From Fratercula arctica (lineage: Eukaryota > Chordata > Aves > Charadriiformes > Alcidae), in NCBI GenBank assembly GCA_947846985.1, contig CANTUZ010000026.1:56526730-56590729 (forward strand): DNA of 64,000 nucleotides, read 5' to 3'. The position numbers and the translations under genes were made by a program. Positions 12,086-23,654 of the stretch are shown piece after piece (position 1 is the first letter of the stretch; every line of letters begins with the position of its first letter). The notes beneath the pieces are model-generated. The model did no database searches. It was not told where the DNA came from and saw only the letters and a program-made list of their open reading frames with translations.

Positions 12086-15000
12086 AAAGGGCTCAGAATT
12101 AGTACCTCATTGCTGACTATGGGCTAATTTCTCTGACAATCAGATACAAAACACAGATAAAACATGAAGAGCTGGCTGTCTACATTTTAATATAAACCTA
12201 ATGTGTACATCCAAAGGCATGAACCACAAATCCTTACGTAAGCAAAACATCAATTAAAGACCAGACAGTTTGGATAGGTTAATTAACAAGAATGCTGACA
12301 CAATCAATAAAGCTATTCTAATAAAGCCAATCCCTCCCCAGAATACTACTACTATTTTTATGACAGATGGCTTTAGACAATACATACCCCTTTTATAAGA
12401 AAAAAACATTTGGAATATCAAGACACAGATTCTTCTCATAGATGAAAAAATAATGCAGTTATTTCTAAGTTTATGGTATGCTGATTCTAGCGTCTGTTTC
12501 AAATCTTCAAAGGGCAATATGAGTACCAATTACTGGGAAACTCATCTCTCAATAGTAAAAATCAGGGTCAAATTCCATTGCTGACAGTGAGTCTGCAACA
12601 TAAGTACTATACAGTAAAATCTGGTGCCACTGGCATCATCTGTCAAGGAAGACATTGCTTAGTGGAAGTAAGGATGTAAGAACTTTGTAATTCCACTACA
12701 TCACTCCACTCCACATCTAAAGAAAGGCTCATGTGGATTTTATTGCTCTACATTGTGTTCCATTTAAAAACTGAATGTTACAGTATTCTCCATGGAAGAA
12801 TCAACACATCTTTGTTTAGACGAAAGCTGTAGTACGTATGCAAAGAATCTGTTTCTTTTTTTCCTTCCTCAAAAGCCACTTCCTTCCCCTAATGAGAAAA
12901 AGTGAAAATGCCTAGACAAGAAAAAGGTACGTAGAGACATGATGCAGAACTCCTGCCAAGTAATCTGAATATAAATTCAAGGGATCCTCAGCAGCTGCAG
13001 TCAAAAGCCCACTCCAAACTCTGTTAGATGTTAATCAAACTTAAGTATGTTAATGCACAGTTCCCGTGTTCTTTGCATAGATGAGTTAATTGCTTTTGTT
13101 AAACTGCATTTGCTAGGTGTATGCCCTCATACAGCAAAATGCATCCTTCTGTGGGAAACAGGGTTATGAGAGTCACCGAAGGACTGTTCGCTTGGTCAAA
13201 CTCTTCTGTTCACCTGCAGGGCAGGAACAGCTCGTTTAAACATTGAAAGTCCTGGAGAGGTCCTGCTGGTACCCACCTTGTGAGGACACCACCCCACACC
13301 TCCAGTTGCATTTAGAGTGTTGGCATTAGCTATGCATATTTTAGCTAGAGACCCAAAATGTTAAAATGTATGGTATCCAAAGGGCTAAAGGATCATGCTA
13401 TTGAGGCAAAGGCAGTGCGGTTTCTGTCTACTGGGGCTGTCTGTAGGGATTCAGAACTGGCGTGCACAGCCCAGTCCCTGGAGAACAGATCTGTCCCGTC
13501 ACCACCTGATACTCAAAACAGGGGAACTCTGATAAGTGATTTCCAGGGAAATTAAGTAGATACAACTTCACACAGGCCACTGAGCAGCAAGCAGCTGAGA
13601 ATGTTTTTGCAAGATGCGGATTGTAATCAGTGAGCAAGACACAGAAAATTCATTACCAATCCTGTGAACTGCTCATGTTCTAGCAGAGACATGTAACACT
13701 CCAGATGTACAACTGCAACATCTTAAGAAGCCAAACGCAAAGCCATGCCATCTCCACAGCGTACTAACAACCAATACTAACATTATGAACCGCCTCTTTT
13801 GGGAGCGATATGGATTTAAATTTGATTGTATGACAGGGCCACATGGTACTTACAGTTGTCTGTGTAAGAAAAATAGAAAAAGTTTTACTAGATAAGGTCC
13901 TGTGTTTTGATGCTGTGCAAGTCCCTGAGTTATATTAGCAAACAAGTAGAAACTTGGGCCTGAATTACATTGTCCAGCTTATTAAAAATCTGGAGCGCAC
14001 CTGCCCAGCTGGCCTTTCTGACTTGAGATGGAAAATAAAGATAGGCTCCCTAATACCATTTCATTTTCAGGGCTATTGAGTAGCAACCGATACAGATAAT
14101 TTGGCCACCCAGGCTGTTATTTTCCTAAATTCTGTCTCTAGCTCAGACACTTGCATGCCCCCCTGCACTTCAAGAAGAACGCACATACCTAATTACGTAT
14201 GCTTTCCTCCCTGTATTGTGTTATTGGGCAAAAATGCCATTTAGGGGCGTTGACAAGGAAACTGAAGCCTAAAGGCAGCTTTCAGTTTCAGACTCACATC
14301 AGACATGCTGCTCAGTCAAAGCATCTAAGACTTTTCAGCGTTGTTCTGTAGCTTATCTGCAGGGAAACAAATGTCATTTTCCAGACTTGGCTTTTTTTTT
14401 TTTTTTTTGTTCTTCCAAGTTGCTGGATAAAAACATTTTTCCTAAATAGAGTCATTATGTTAATCTGCTTTCCAAACTGCTGCTGCCAAAGCTCAGTTAC
14501 AAACCTGAGAAAGTATGCCATGAAACATCTTCAGTACTGACTCAGTTCCAAACTGAGGTTTTAAACTCACTCTACCATCAAAAGTTTGTACTCGAGAAAA
14601 ACTTCAGAGCTGTACACGATTCCGGGAAATATATGTCTGCTTTGAGTACATTTACTCAATGACTGGCAGCAACATTTAAGTAATTCGTAAGGTTACCAAA
14701 AAAGCCCTGCATTCCCAGCTCATTCTAGGAAAAGCAGTTGCTTATTTTTTCTAATTGATTTGTGCCTACATTTCCAGATCGAGCCTACTTCTTGGCTGAA
14801 ACACAAAATAGGAAATATTTACACTACTATGACTGTCGCCAAAAGAAAATCTGTACAGGATACCACACAACTGAGAACTTCTCTAGGCAGCTTCTGCTGA
14901 AAGACATATGCTGGAGGAATGAAGTCGAGTTATTAAACAGATGTGCGTTTTCACGTGCAGGTCATGTTTATTTACATATATACACAAACATCGTTCTATC

Positions 15001-15099
15001 TCCGTATGTACTCTCATTCCGGTCTCCATTCAGGACTGATGAAAGCTTTCCGTGAAAACAAACGGTAACCTTTAAAATACCCATCTTTCGCGCAAATCT
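12086..15099. other. AT-rich non-coding DNA before the CpG island
   Basis: No exon recognised. A T-run of 18 lies at about 14391-14408. Confidence 0.5.
14248..14290 (+). mobile_element. Possible MIR fragment
   Basis: TTGACAAGGAAACTGAAGCC resembles the MIR words GATGAGGAAACTGAGGC. Only about 40 bases support it. Confidence 0.3.
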
Positions 15100-15534
15100 G
15101 CTCTACGGGGAGCCTGAACCGACTCGTCCCGTCTGTGGACGGCTGGGGCGGGAGAGGGAGGCGACGCCAGCTGGGGACAGCGCGACGAACCTGCCCGGAC
15201 CCCGGAGTCGCCCCACCAGCCCGGTCCCCCCCACCACCACCACCAGCGACAACGCGGAGCGAAACACGCGCGGGCTCCCGGCTGCTCTGACAAGGCGGCG
15301 GTACCCACCAGCGGGGCGGGCATCCCACCGAGGGCAGCCCTTGCTCCACTCCGGGGGCGATGCCGCCTCGCTCCCCCCGGGGATGCCGCCTTGCTCCCTT
15401 CGGGATGGCGCCGCCCGACCCGGGATGCCGCCGCGCTGCTCCGCCGCACCCGCGCCCGGCTCCTGCGGGACGGGACGGGATGGGACGGGACGGGAGGAGA
15501 GGGGACAGGACGGACGGGAGGGGTCCCTGCCTAC

Positions 15535-15760
15535 CTGTCCCGCGGGCGCCCTCCCCGTCCGAGCGGGAGCCGCCACCGAGAGCCGCCGCCGTGCTCCGCG
15601 CCGCCGCCGCGCCGAGCGAGGGGCGGTGAGTGCGGCGGGGCCGGCGGGGCTCAGCCCCTCCTCCGCCCGGCCCGGCCCGACCCCCCCCCCACGCCCCTGG
15701 CCCCGGCCCCCGGCCCCGCCGCCGGGGCGGCGTCCGAGCGACGGACAGACAGACAGACAC
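15535..15760 (-). other. Candidate non-coding first exon, minus strand (MEGF10?)
   Basis: The only firm evidence is the good minus-strand donor ACAG|GTAGGC at 15535/15534 inside the CpG island. The upstream limit is arbitrary. The assignment rests on recalled gene order and is weak. Confidence 0.25.
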
Positions 15761-15808
15761 TTAGCCACTTACACGCTTTTCGGGCTGGTGTCGCCCGCGG
15801 ATGCTCTT

Positions 15809-15828
15809 CCCCCCCCCCCCCCCCCCCC
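15809..15828 (+). repeat. C20 homopolymer in the CpG island
   Basis: Twenty consecutive C at the right edge of the 15-kb CpG island, just after a GACAGACAGACAGAC repeat (15742-15757). Confidence 0.9.
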
Positions 15829-16284
15829 TCGTCATCCCGCCCCAAAAATTCCTCCCTCCGATCGCTTGCAGGCAAAACGAAAACTACGTAGGGACCTCAG
15901 AGGTCCCTTGCTCGGCCGGTGAAGGGTGGGTACCTACCCTGCAGGTGACCCAGGAATAAAATCTTCAGAGCGCCTTCGGTGCCACCAGCAGGAGCTGGTT
16001 GTCCGCTCCCTCAGGAGACCCAAATCCACGGAAAAACAGGCGTCATGTGCCCTCCTCCGGTACTGCTTGAGAAAGGAAAGGCATCGTTACTTTTCCGCTC
16101 CCATGTTTAATTGGTGATACTTGTTATCCCACAAATATTTCAGGTAGACAGACCTGTGAGCCTGCTTCGTGACTAAAGTTCCAGCATGGGGCACGGGAAG
16201 GAAAATGTTTCGTGAAACTAGGCAACCACTACTTGTGTCTTTATACAAAAGGCAGCCCAAAACAGACTGAAAAATAGCGTCCCG

Positions 16285-16311
16285 CCCCCCCCCCCCCCCC
16301 CCCCCCCCCCC
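16285..16311 (+). repeat. C27 homopolymer
   Basis: Twenty-seven consecutive C. Length is uncertain in any assembly. Confidence 0.9.
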
Positions 16312-16539
16312 AACACAGCCTCTGCACGATAAACAAACAGCAGTATGTTTTAAGTGTGGAAAGCAATCATAAATAATGAGGACAGAAGCTAATCTACCAA
16401 ATTAGCTTGTGCAAGGGGAAATCTGCCTTTGCATAACTGCGAAGTATTTCTTTGCCCATAGACGGAATTTTGCTCTTCGCACTTCACATACGAGGAAGCT
16501 GTGCCATTAGAGCATCTCCTTTTTCACAGAAGAGCGGTC

Positions 16540-16760
16540 AGGTTTTCTCGCTGCCGGTGGCTGCGGCTGGGGTTTGGGCAGGAGGGAGAGGCGGCGGGGC
16601 CGGGGCCGGGCGGGATGTGCTGGGATCTGCGGCGGGATGTGCTGGGATCTGCGGCGGGATGTGCTGGGAAGCAGAGACACCTGCTGTCGCTGCGGGCGTC
16701 GGGGGTCTGGGACGCTCCTTCCAGCACAGCACGGCAGCTACGCAGCTGTCGTAGCTGTGA
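16540..16760. other. Second GC-rich patch next to the 15-kb CpG island
   Basis: GC-rich stretch with GGGGCCGGGGCCGGGCGGG and a tandem repeat. It may be an outlying part of the same promoter region. No exon can be defined. Confidence 0.4.
16612..16668 (+). repeat. 22-bp tandem repeat, 2.6 copies
   Basis: The 22-base unit starting GGGATGTGCTGGG and ending TCTGCGGC repeats at 16612, 16634 and 16656 without mismatch. Confidence 0.9.
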
Positions 16761-16792
16761 TAACTCTCGGCAGATAATAGCTTCCATTTACC

Positions 16793-16818
16793 AAAAAAAA
16801 AAAAAAAAAAAAAAAAAA
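16793..16818 (+). repeat. A26 homopolymer
   Basis: Twenty-six A right after the GC-rich patch. A further A-rich run lies at about 16953-16976. Confidence 0.85.
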
Positions 16819-17056
16819 GCAATAACCCAAATTTTCTTGTCACATTTGTTCCTGATTCTAATATAACCCTATTAGAACTAATGGCTGGTTTCTTCTGATC
16901 TCAAGCTTAAATGATTAAAAGACTAGGAAATAGCACTAAGATGGCAAATACAAAAAGAAAAAAAAAAAAAAAAAGAAAATTTTTGAGCTGATTCAAATTA
17001 TGTATTCTAATTAACAGTCAGATTTTTTTAAGGCAATCCATAACAAAATGGTAATT

Positions 17057-17184
17057 CATAGAGTCATAGAATGGTTTGGGTTGGAAGGGACCGTAAAGAT
17101 CATGTAGTTCCAACCCCCCTGCCATGGGCAGGGACACCTCCCACTAGACCAGGCTGCTCAAAGCCCCATCCAGCCTGGCCTTGA
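17057..17184 (-). mobile_element. CR1 3' end, minus strand, 128 bp
   Basis: AGAGTCATAGAATGGTTTGG and GTTGGAAGGGACCGTAAAGA are the antisense CR1 tail. The match continues through CCATGGGCAGGGACACC to CAGCCTGGCCTTGA and stops there. The truncation point coincides with the start of a perfect hairpin. Confidence 0.9.
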
Positions 17185-17207
17185 CAATTACCAACCTGGT
17201 AATTGTC
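17183..17207. repeat. Perfect 11-bp hairpin at a CR1 truncation point
   Basis: GACAATTACCA (17183-17193), loop ACC, and TGGTAATTGTC (17197-17207) are exact inverted repeats beginning exactly where the CR1 match ends. Confidence 0.85.
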
Positions 17208-20200
17208 TGCACAAGTAGTTATCTAGCCAACTGAAGATCACCAGTGTCGGTTGTATGCTTGTTGCTTAAGCTCCTTTGTGGGAGCATGTATCTGTTTCCT
17301 CCTTCTCAATGTGTGTGCCTTAAGACTTATTAGTACTTTAAAATGCTACAGTTTCTCCGAAGCAGTAAGTTTGTAATTTCGTTGCACATCACTGTTCCAC
17401 CAGTTTCGATGTCAGAAAGATACATTCATTCTCAGATCCCCAGTTAGCATATCAAATCAATTTATGCCAATTCCGTGTTACGCCATTTTTGACATCTCTT
17501 ACAAGTTGAGCTTCCTCCCTGCTTCTTTTAATCATTTGTTCATCTGTAATGTATGCATATAAATATGAAATAGGAAGAAAATACATTTATATTTTTCATC
17601 CTGCGTAGCACTGAGAATAACATTCTCCTGTGAATTGTCCTATTTTCTTTAAGGGAAGTTGTGGAAGAATAAGGAACTATGTTATAAGAATATGGCCCTA
17701 AGTGCTCATTTGAAGATAACTTCCTGTGGAGTACACTTGTCATGGAAATACACATACCAGGTAGAAAATGAACAACCTTAGCAACAAATGATGCAGAGAG
17801 ATGTTCTACAAATTAACTGGATCACCTTTGATAAGAAGTTCCTTTTTTTCTTTTTTTTTTTTTTGGGGGGGGGAGGAGGAGTATGCTTCTTCGAACTGAA
17901 CTCTTCAAGGTAGTCTGAAGCGAATAACCCTGTCTTACTATCAGGATAAGAATTAGCTTAGAGATGTGCAAAACAAACAAATCAGGCCAAGAGCCAAAAT
18001 TATTTGCTTTAGAAGCCAGTTTCCACATCTCTCCTCAGTCTAAAAGTCCACATTGATTCCTGGTTATTTGGAACATTATTTTCACTGATAACAAATGCAG
18101 AACAAATGCTTATTTTCATTTCCCCCATCCTAAACTTGTGTCTTTAATCAGACAAAGTTTAAAATGTTGTTCAGTGAATATGCTCAAAACCAATCTGAAA
18201 TACAATTCACGTGTCTCTATAAGAAATTATGAACCTGTAGAGAATCAAACATTACACTAAAATGTAGTCATCCCTAAAAGTTAAGTGTCAAGTTAAGCCA
18301 GTCATCATTGCAAAGGGCAATTAAGCTTACCTTTGGTAAGACAACTGTCTTGGGATGGGGTGAAGTGGCCTCTAAAGATGTGGCTACCAAGTAGCCACGA
18401 TTTAGATTAGGTATCTTAACTTTTAGACTGTGATAGGTTGCATAAGATGAAAACCACCAAACCACCCTATGCTGCGTGCTCAGGAACGTGCCAGGCAGTG
18501 TATCCAAATTGCCATCCAGAAGCACACCCTGACCTGCAAAGCCTTGCTATGAAGAAGCTGCTATCAAGAAGTCATGATTCGCAACCATTAATTGCAGCAA
18601 TCAAGAAGTAATTCCTGTTCTGAGTGCAGAAGAGAGCTGCATGTCTTGAATACTGCAAGATGATAAAAATGTCTGAGTTGTTAATGAAGCCTGACCACTC
18701 TTAAAAATTCTGAGGACTACAGGACAAAGAAAGAGACTTATTATGTCTTCACTCTGATATTATCACTAATGCTCTTCAGTTCAGCCAATAAAGCTTAATT
18801 TCATAACACTCTAAATGTGTTTAAATGTTATGATGCCCATATATGGCCCACATAATTTCTATGTAAGCATGACTAGTTCTGCAAACAAGTGACACTTTAA
18901 AATAAGTAATAGTCAGTCTCACTCTCCGACTCCCTCAGTGAAATTAATTGCATGATGGTGTCTTTGATCTGGTTTCTCTTCGAGCATGGAAAACTTTTAA
19001 ATTTTTGTGTGGAGCATCTGCATTCTAGACACAGAGCAGAAATCACAGAGGGAGTTGTCTTCGACCATATCAGCATGTCAAGGCCTTTGAGTACGTTCAC
19101 AAGAGGTTATGAACACACATGAGTGACACTGGGTAGTAGTAAAGCTTCAAAAGGAAGAGCATAGGTCCAGAAGAGGAAAGGTGCTGAACGCTGTCTACTC
19201 AGGAAAAAGTTATATAAGCATAAAATATGCACGTGTATAAACAGCACAGAAAGTGTTATCTACAGATATACCTATGTAATATTTTCCACTTCTGTTTACC
19301 ACTTTGCCAGCCAAATTATTTGATCTGAAAATAACTAGATGTGAAAATATATAACATGACTGATCCAGCTGATACACAAAAATGCAATTGCATTAGAACA
19401 CAAAATTTGCACTCACAGTCTAGATTATGTCTATAATTTCACACTGTCAGGATTTCAGGATGACATATTCCTTCTCAGAAAATGAGGTATGGAGAGAAGT
19501 GGTGCTACTGTGAGTTACAAGTGGTTTCATCATTCTTTAACTTCAAAGGGACAAAAACATAGAATAATGCTGCTGCATTCCCTGAGTGCCTCACACATAT
19601 GCTGTTTTTCAGAGATAAGAAGAGTGCTATTTGCTTTCAAACTGTAATTGCGGAGAAGAGGAAAAGTGAAAAGAAGGGGATCACTGAAATCAGGATAACT
19701 CTTCTGGTTTGTGCTTTGGCCTTCAAAAGGCAAAAGTGATTGTAGGCTGGCCATAGACTTGAAAATAAAAGGTTCTGGGGACTGGAGACAGGAGACTGGT
19801 GAACAAAACTAAAAGAAAAAAAAGAAAAGAAGCAAGCACAAAGATAGCAAGGAGAAAAAAAAAATCAAAATAATAAACAGAATGAGGAAGGAAAAAGGAA
19901 TAAGCAAAACAAGATGAAAGAGATGATGCAAGAATGGTTTTTGAATCGTCAGGTTCTTCAAAGACGTGCATGCTATGTTTCAAGACAGGCAATATTTTTA
20001 ACCATCCCTTATCATTTTATAACAAAATTATTTTGGGCCTAGTTCTTGGCATGAGCACACTGGCGGCAATCCTGCCATGATATGTGATAGTGATGTGATA
20101 TCAGAGAGAAATGGAACCATTTAAAAATTGCTGATTCTCCATTTCTTTTTGGTATGAATGTGGGGACATATCACGTCAGGTTTTCAAACAAATCTGTAAG

Positions 20201-23200
20201 TGAAAAAGTGATGAAAACTTAAGTATGAGAATGAAACAATCTATGATTTGAAGACATAGGTAAAAAAGAAAGACATTTAGTATTGGAATTCATTAAGTAT
20301 TCTGCTGTGTAAGAGTTAAAATACGTTGTATGTTTACCTTTGAAAACAATCTTGCTTCACTTTACAGTAGTGACCAGGGACACTATCAGGTGGAAAAAAA
20401 ATACCTGATGTGGCCAGCAGACAACAACTTAACATTCCAGGCACAACAAAACCTGCACAGCAGACACAAGCAGTCTTGTAAGATCATCTCATCAAAACAA
20501 ATTAAACTGAAATAAGATATAATTTACATTATTGGCTTTCAGAGGCGTACAGCATTTTCTATGTACAAAAATTACCTTTACATTGCAATGATCCCCTTTA
20601 TAAAAGTAATAGTGGTGTCATACTTGTGTTATTTGAGGTAATGTTATAAGAAAATCCAGGATTGTTTATCTTACTGCTAATAAAAGGACAAACAAAAATA
20701 GCTTAAAGGTACTTACCAAAAATTACTCTTTGGTCTTTTATAACACTGTTTATCTAAAAATTCTCAGCTTCTTGCAAGCATTAATTTAGTAAGGGCTGAG
20801 ATATTTACATTTCTCATATACTGACTGGCTCAATGACAGAACTTAAAACAGGCCTTAGATGTTTTGAATCGTCACCTACTCGCCAGTACCAGGTGACACC
20901 TTTAAACTGCTCTAAATGGAACTTTTTCCCCAGAAGTCAGAATTAGTTAGTCTTATGCTCTGAAATCTCATGATGAAGTAAGTTGCCTTGTATGCTTCTC
21001 AGTAAACCTGAAATTTTCACACACTGATAAAAAGAACAGCTGTAACAGCATCTTCAGTCTTATCAACACACATGCACTATGTTTATAAAAAACACTAGAG
21101 CAGCCTTGCGGCAATGCTTTTTCTTTTTTTTTAAATAAGGTTTTGTTCTGTAACTTTCCAGTATGCAGAAATTGTAACGCCCAGGGGAGGTATTTTACTC
21201 CATTCAGAAGCAACAGCATTCAGGGACACTTCTACCTTGCAGCAGTCACATCCCTGTGGGATGCTCCCCACAAGCTGCTCCCTTCCCTATCATCTCACCA
21301 CCTCTTTGCCTCTGAATTTATGAAAGAGCACTGAGCAGTTCAGATCACTCGCCCAACAGGATAAAGCCTTTCCATCAGTTTACTACCCGTCAGAATAGTG
21401 CATTAGGGGCTGCTGACAGATGGCAAAAAGTGATTTCTTCCTACCAGTCCAAAATATGGTCAAGCCTAGTGCAAATGACAAGGAAGGACACTCTAAATAC
21501 ATCAACATATTATTGCATTCATCTCCTGTAAGAGGCAGGCAGTGATAGAAAAATCTGAACAGCTGAGCATTGCCTCTGCTAACAGTTCTTCAGGTCTTTC
21601 AACTCCAACAAAAATGTTTAATTTGGTGTGAACTTCATGTATCTACAAGTTTCATACAATAGAATTTCTTCTTTTTTTCATTTTTTTATCCCTCTTCCTC
21701 TACATACTGCTCTTCCCCATGGCTTTGCAAGATAGGAGCCTTTAATCAGCTTTTCTAGTAGTTTACCTCAAATTAGAGTACAATTCAACATTTATCAAAA
21801 TGCACAGAAAACATCCACTTGACAGTACTCAGATGTGAGTTAGGTGTTAACTTTTCTCTTTCTAAAAGCACTGACTAAAAGCACTCATTTCCACTCAAAA
21901 ATAAAAGCAACCCTTTTAAAGAATATGCAGTATGCAATGTAATAAACTTTCTCTACTCTAAATGATGACAAGGTCCCAAAGTGTTCAAATTAGCCAAGGA
22001 CAAGGTTCTGTTGTAGCGCAACAGAGCTACAGCCTGCCTAAGAGTTTTACAGCAACGTTTACAGTTGTACAAAAACAATTTTTAATGCAATGTCTGGGGT
22101 AAAAAGAAAAAGTTGACAAGACTTCCTCTGGATTTGCTATTTAGTCTCTGAAATCTATTTAATGCAAAAGCAGGAGTTCCCTTTCATTCAAGTTCAATAC
22201 TCTCATCTAACATACTAAAAGATATGTATTCATTTTTGGGAGCTGAGCATCTTTTAACGTACTTGATTTGTTATTTTTCTGTGCTAGATTTTAAACTAGT
22301 TTCTGTTGTGTAGAACAGTCAAGTCAATATAAGCATAGGCGGCTTGTGTAAGAAAGAAACTATTTCTAGTTTATGCAACCAACCCAGTAATGTCCCGTAG
22401 ATCAATTAGGCCACAAATAGTACACAATAATCAATCAGATGTGCTTTACCACATGTTTACATGTACTATGGTAAGTAAAGTATCATATCTTCCTCATTTT
22501 ATCACTGGTATTATGCTTGTGTAACAGAAAGATAAGGTCCAAATGTTCACTAGAATTTGATTTTAGGTCGTAGGAACCCATAGTTCCTGATACAGAAAAG
22601 GAATATAAAACAGTATCACTTTCAATGAAATAGTTACTTAAACACTAGCTAAACACATGCAGAAAAGAAAACAACACACGATTAAAATTTCAGTAACTTT
22701 TTTGGTAATGTCCTATTTTGAGCCTCTCAGTTTTGAAGTATGGCTCTGAGGGTACTTCTTAGTTAAAATCCTTTTTTTTTTTTTTTTTTTAAATACAGCA
22801 TCATGGAAGTTAACCGAACACTGAGTAGAAATAAAAATGATAGGTTATCATCATTGCAGAAAATAAGATTTTTTTTTATTATTTCCCAGTTTCCCAATAT
22901 CACTTCTTAAAAACAGTTTTCCCACCATTACAAGAAAATTTTGGTGCTTGCAAAAACATAGCCCAAATTCTCTAATTGCACTAGGCTCTGATAACCTGCC
23001 ACTTCAAATTCTTGAAGGTTGCTAATAAAGTCTTCAAATTTCATTTCTGGAAAAATGCTTGCTCTTCTGCAGCAAAAATTGTAGATTTTCAGCCTGGTAC
23101 ATTACACATGAATGAAAAATACGTGTAAATGTCAACTACACCAAGACACAACTCTAATCCAATGAAGTAGTTTTCATTTATGTGGTGACAACAGATGAAC

Positions 23201-23218
23201 CTCTGCTCTCTGTACTTA
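17208..23218. other. AT-rich intergenic DNA
   Basis: About 6 kb without a recognisable gene. Apart from the T19 run I see only short A/G-rich stretches (19810-19900). Confidence 0.5.
22772..22790 (+). repeat. T19 homopolymer
   Basis: Nineteen T in AT-rich intergenic DNA; could be the tail of an unseen minus-strand insertion, but nothing upstream is recognised. Confidence 0.8.
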
Positions 23219-23275
23219 GAATCATAGGGTCATTTAGGTTGGAAAAGACCCTTAAAATCATTGAGTCCAACTGTA
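23219..23275 (-). mobile_element. CR1 tail fragment, minus strand, 57 bp
   Basis: GAATCATAGGGTCATTTAGG and GTTGGAAAAGACCC, then ATTGAGTCCAACTG, match an antisense CR1 tail of a different subfamily from the neighbouring copy. Confidence 0.8.
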
Positions 23276-23277
23276 TA

Positions 23278-23297
23278 GAAATAAATACATTTATTTA
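23278..23297. repeat. Inverted repeat between two head-to-head CR1 pieces
   Basis: AAATAAA (23279-23285), loop TACA, TTTATTT (23290-23296). It fills the gap between the minus-strand and plus-strand CR1 fragments. Confidence 0.7.
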
Positions 23298-23309
23298 TAT
23301 ATTATGTCC

Positions 23310-23575
23310 GGCAACAGGACAAGAGGTGATGGGCACAAACTTGGACATAGAAAGTCCATCTGAACACGAGGAGGAACTTCTTTACTTTGAGGGTGTCAGA
23401 GCCCTGGCACCGGCTGCCCAGAGAGGTGGTGGAGTCTCCGTCTCTGGAGACATTCAAAACCCACTTGGACGCGTTCCTGTGCAACCTGCTCTGGGTGACC
23501 CTGCTCTGGCAGGGGGGTTGGACTAGATGATCTCCAGAGGTCCCTTCCAACCCTACCATTCTGTGATTCTGTGAA
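23310..23575 (+). mobile_element. CR1 3' end, plus strand, 0.27 kb
   Basis: The ORF2 C-terminal words in sense are gapped. GGACTAGATGATCTCCAGAG, GGTCCCTTCCAACCC and the tail ATTCTGTGATTCTGTG (ending about 23574) are clear. It is 5'-truncated near 23310. Confidence 0.9.
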
Positions 23576-23581
23576 ATAAGT

Positions 23582-23654
23582 GTTGTCTGCCCAGTTAGAA
23601 ACCAGGGACCTTTTGCATATGAGGCAAATGTGATAACCAACACACTACAGAGAC
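23582..23654 (-). tRNA. tRNA-Val-like sequence with CAT anticodon, probable pseudogene
   Basis: Read on the minus strand, 73 bases align along their whole length with vertebrate tRNA-Val: GTCTCTG TA GTGT..., GGTTATCAC, anticodon arm TTTGC-CTCATAT-GCAAA, then AGGTCCCTGG and CTGGG. The anticodon stem pairs 5 of 5 and the T stem 5 of 5 with wobble; the acceptor stem pairs 5 of 7. The loop places CAT where Val tRNA has CAC or AAC. The B box is damaged (GGTTTCTAACT instead of GGTTCGAAAC) and the A box has changes, so transcription by Pol III is doubtful. It is immediately followed, in the opposite orientation, by a CR1 end. Confidence 0.6.

Larger units (their letters stand above)
15100..15900. 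promoter_or_regulatory. CpG island, possible MEGF10 promoter (minus strand)
   Basis: GC-rich and CG-dense with many GGGACGGGA-type repeats. On the minus strand GGGACAG is followed by the donor GTAGGC (exon end 15535). On the plus strand GGGGCG is followed by GTGAGTG (GT at 15626). The minus-strand donor fits a leftward MEGF10 first exon by synteny; no MEGF10 coding exon is present in 1-15 kb. The long frames on both strands here are composition artefacts. Confidence 0.5.

Noticed and set aside
15014..15922. Long frames of 125-248 aa on both strands
   Set aside because: They cover a CpG island on both strands at once, are rich in Pro, Arg, Gly and Ala, and show no domain. They come from GC content.
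23310..23654. A tRNA-headed, CR1-tailed SINE
   Set aside because: The tRNA-like part and the CR1 end are in opposite orientation, so they cannot be one such SINE.
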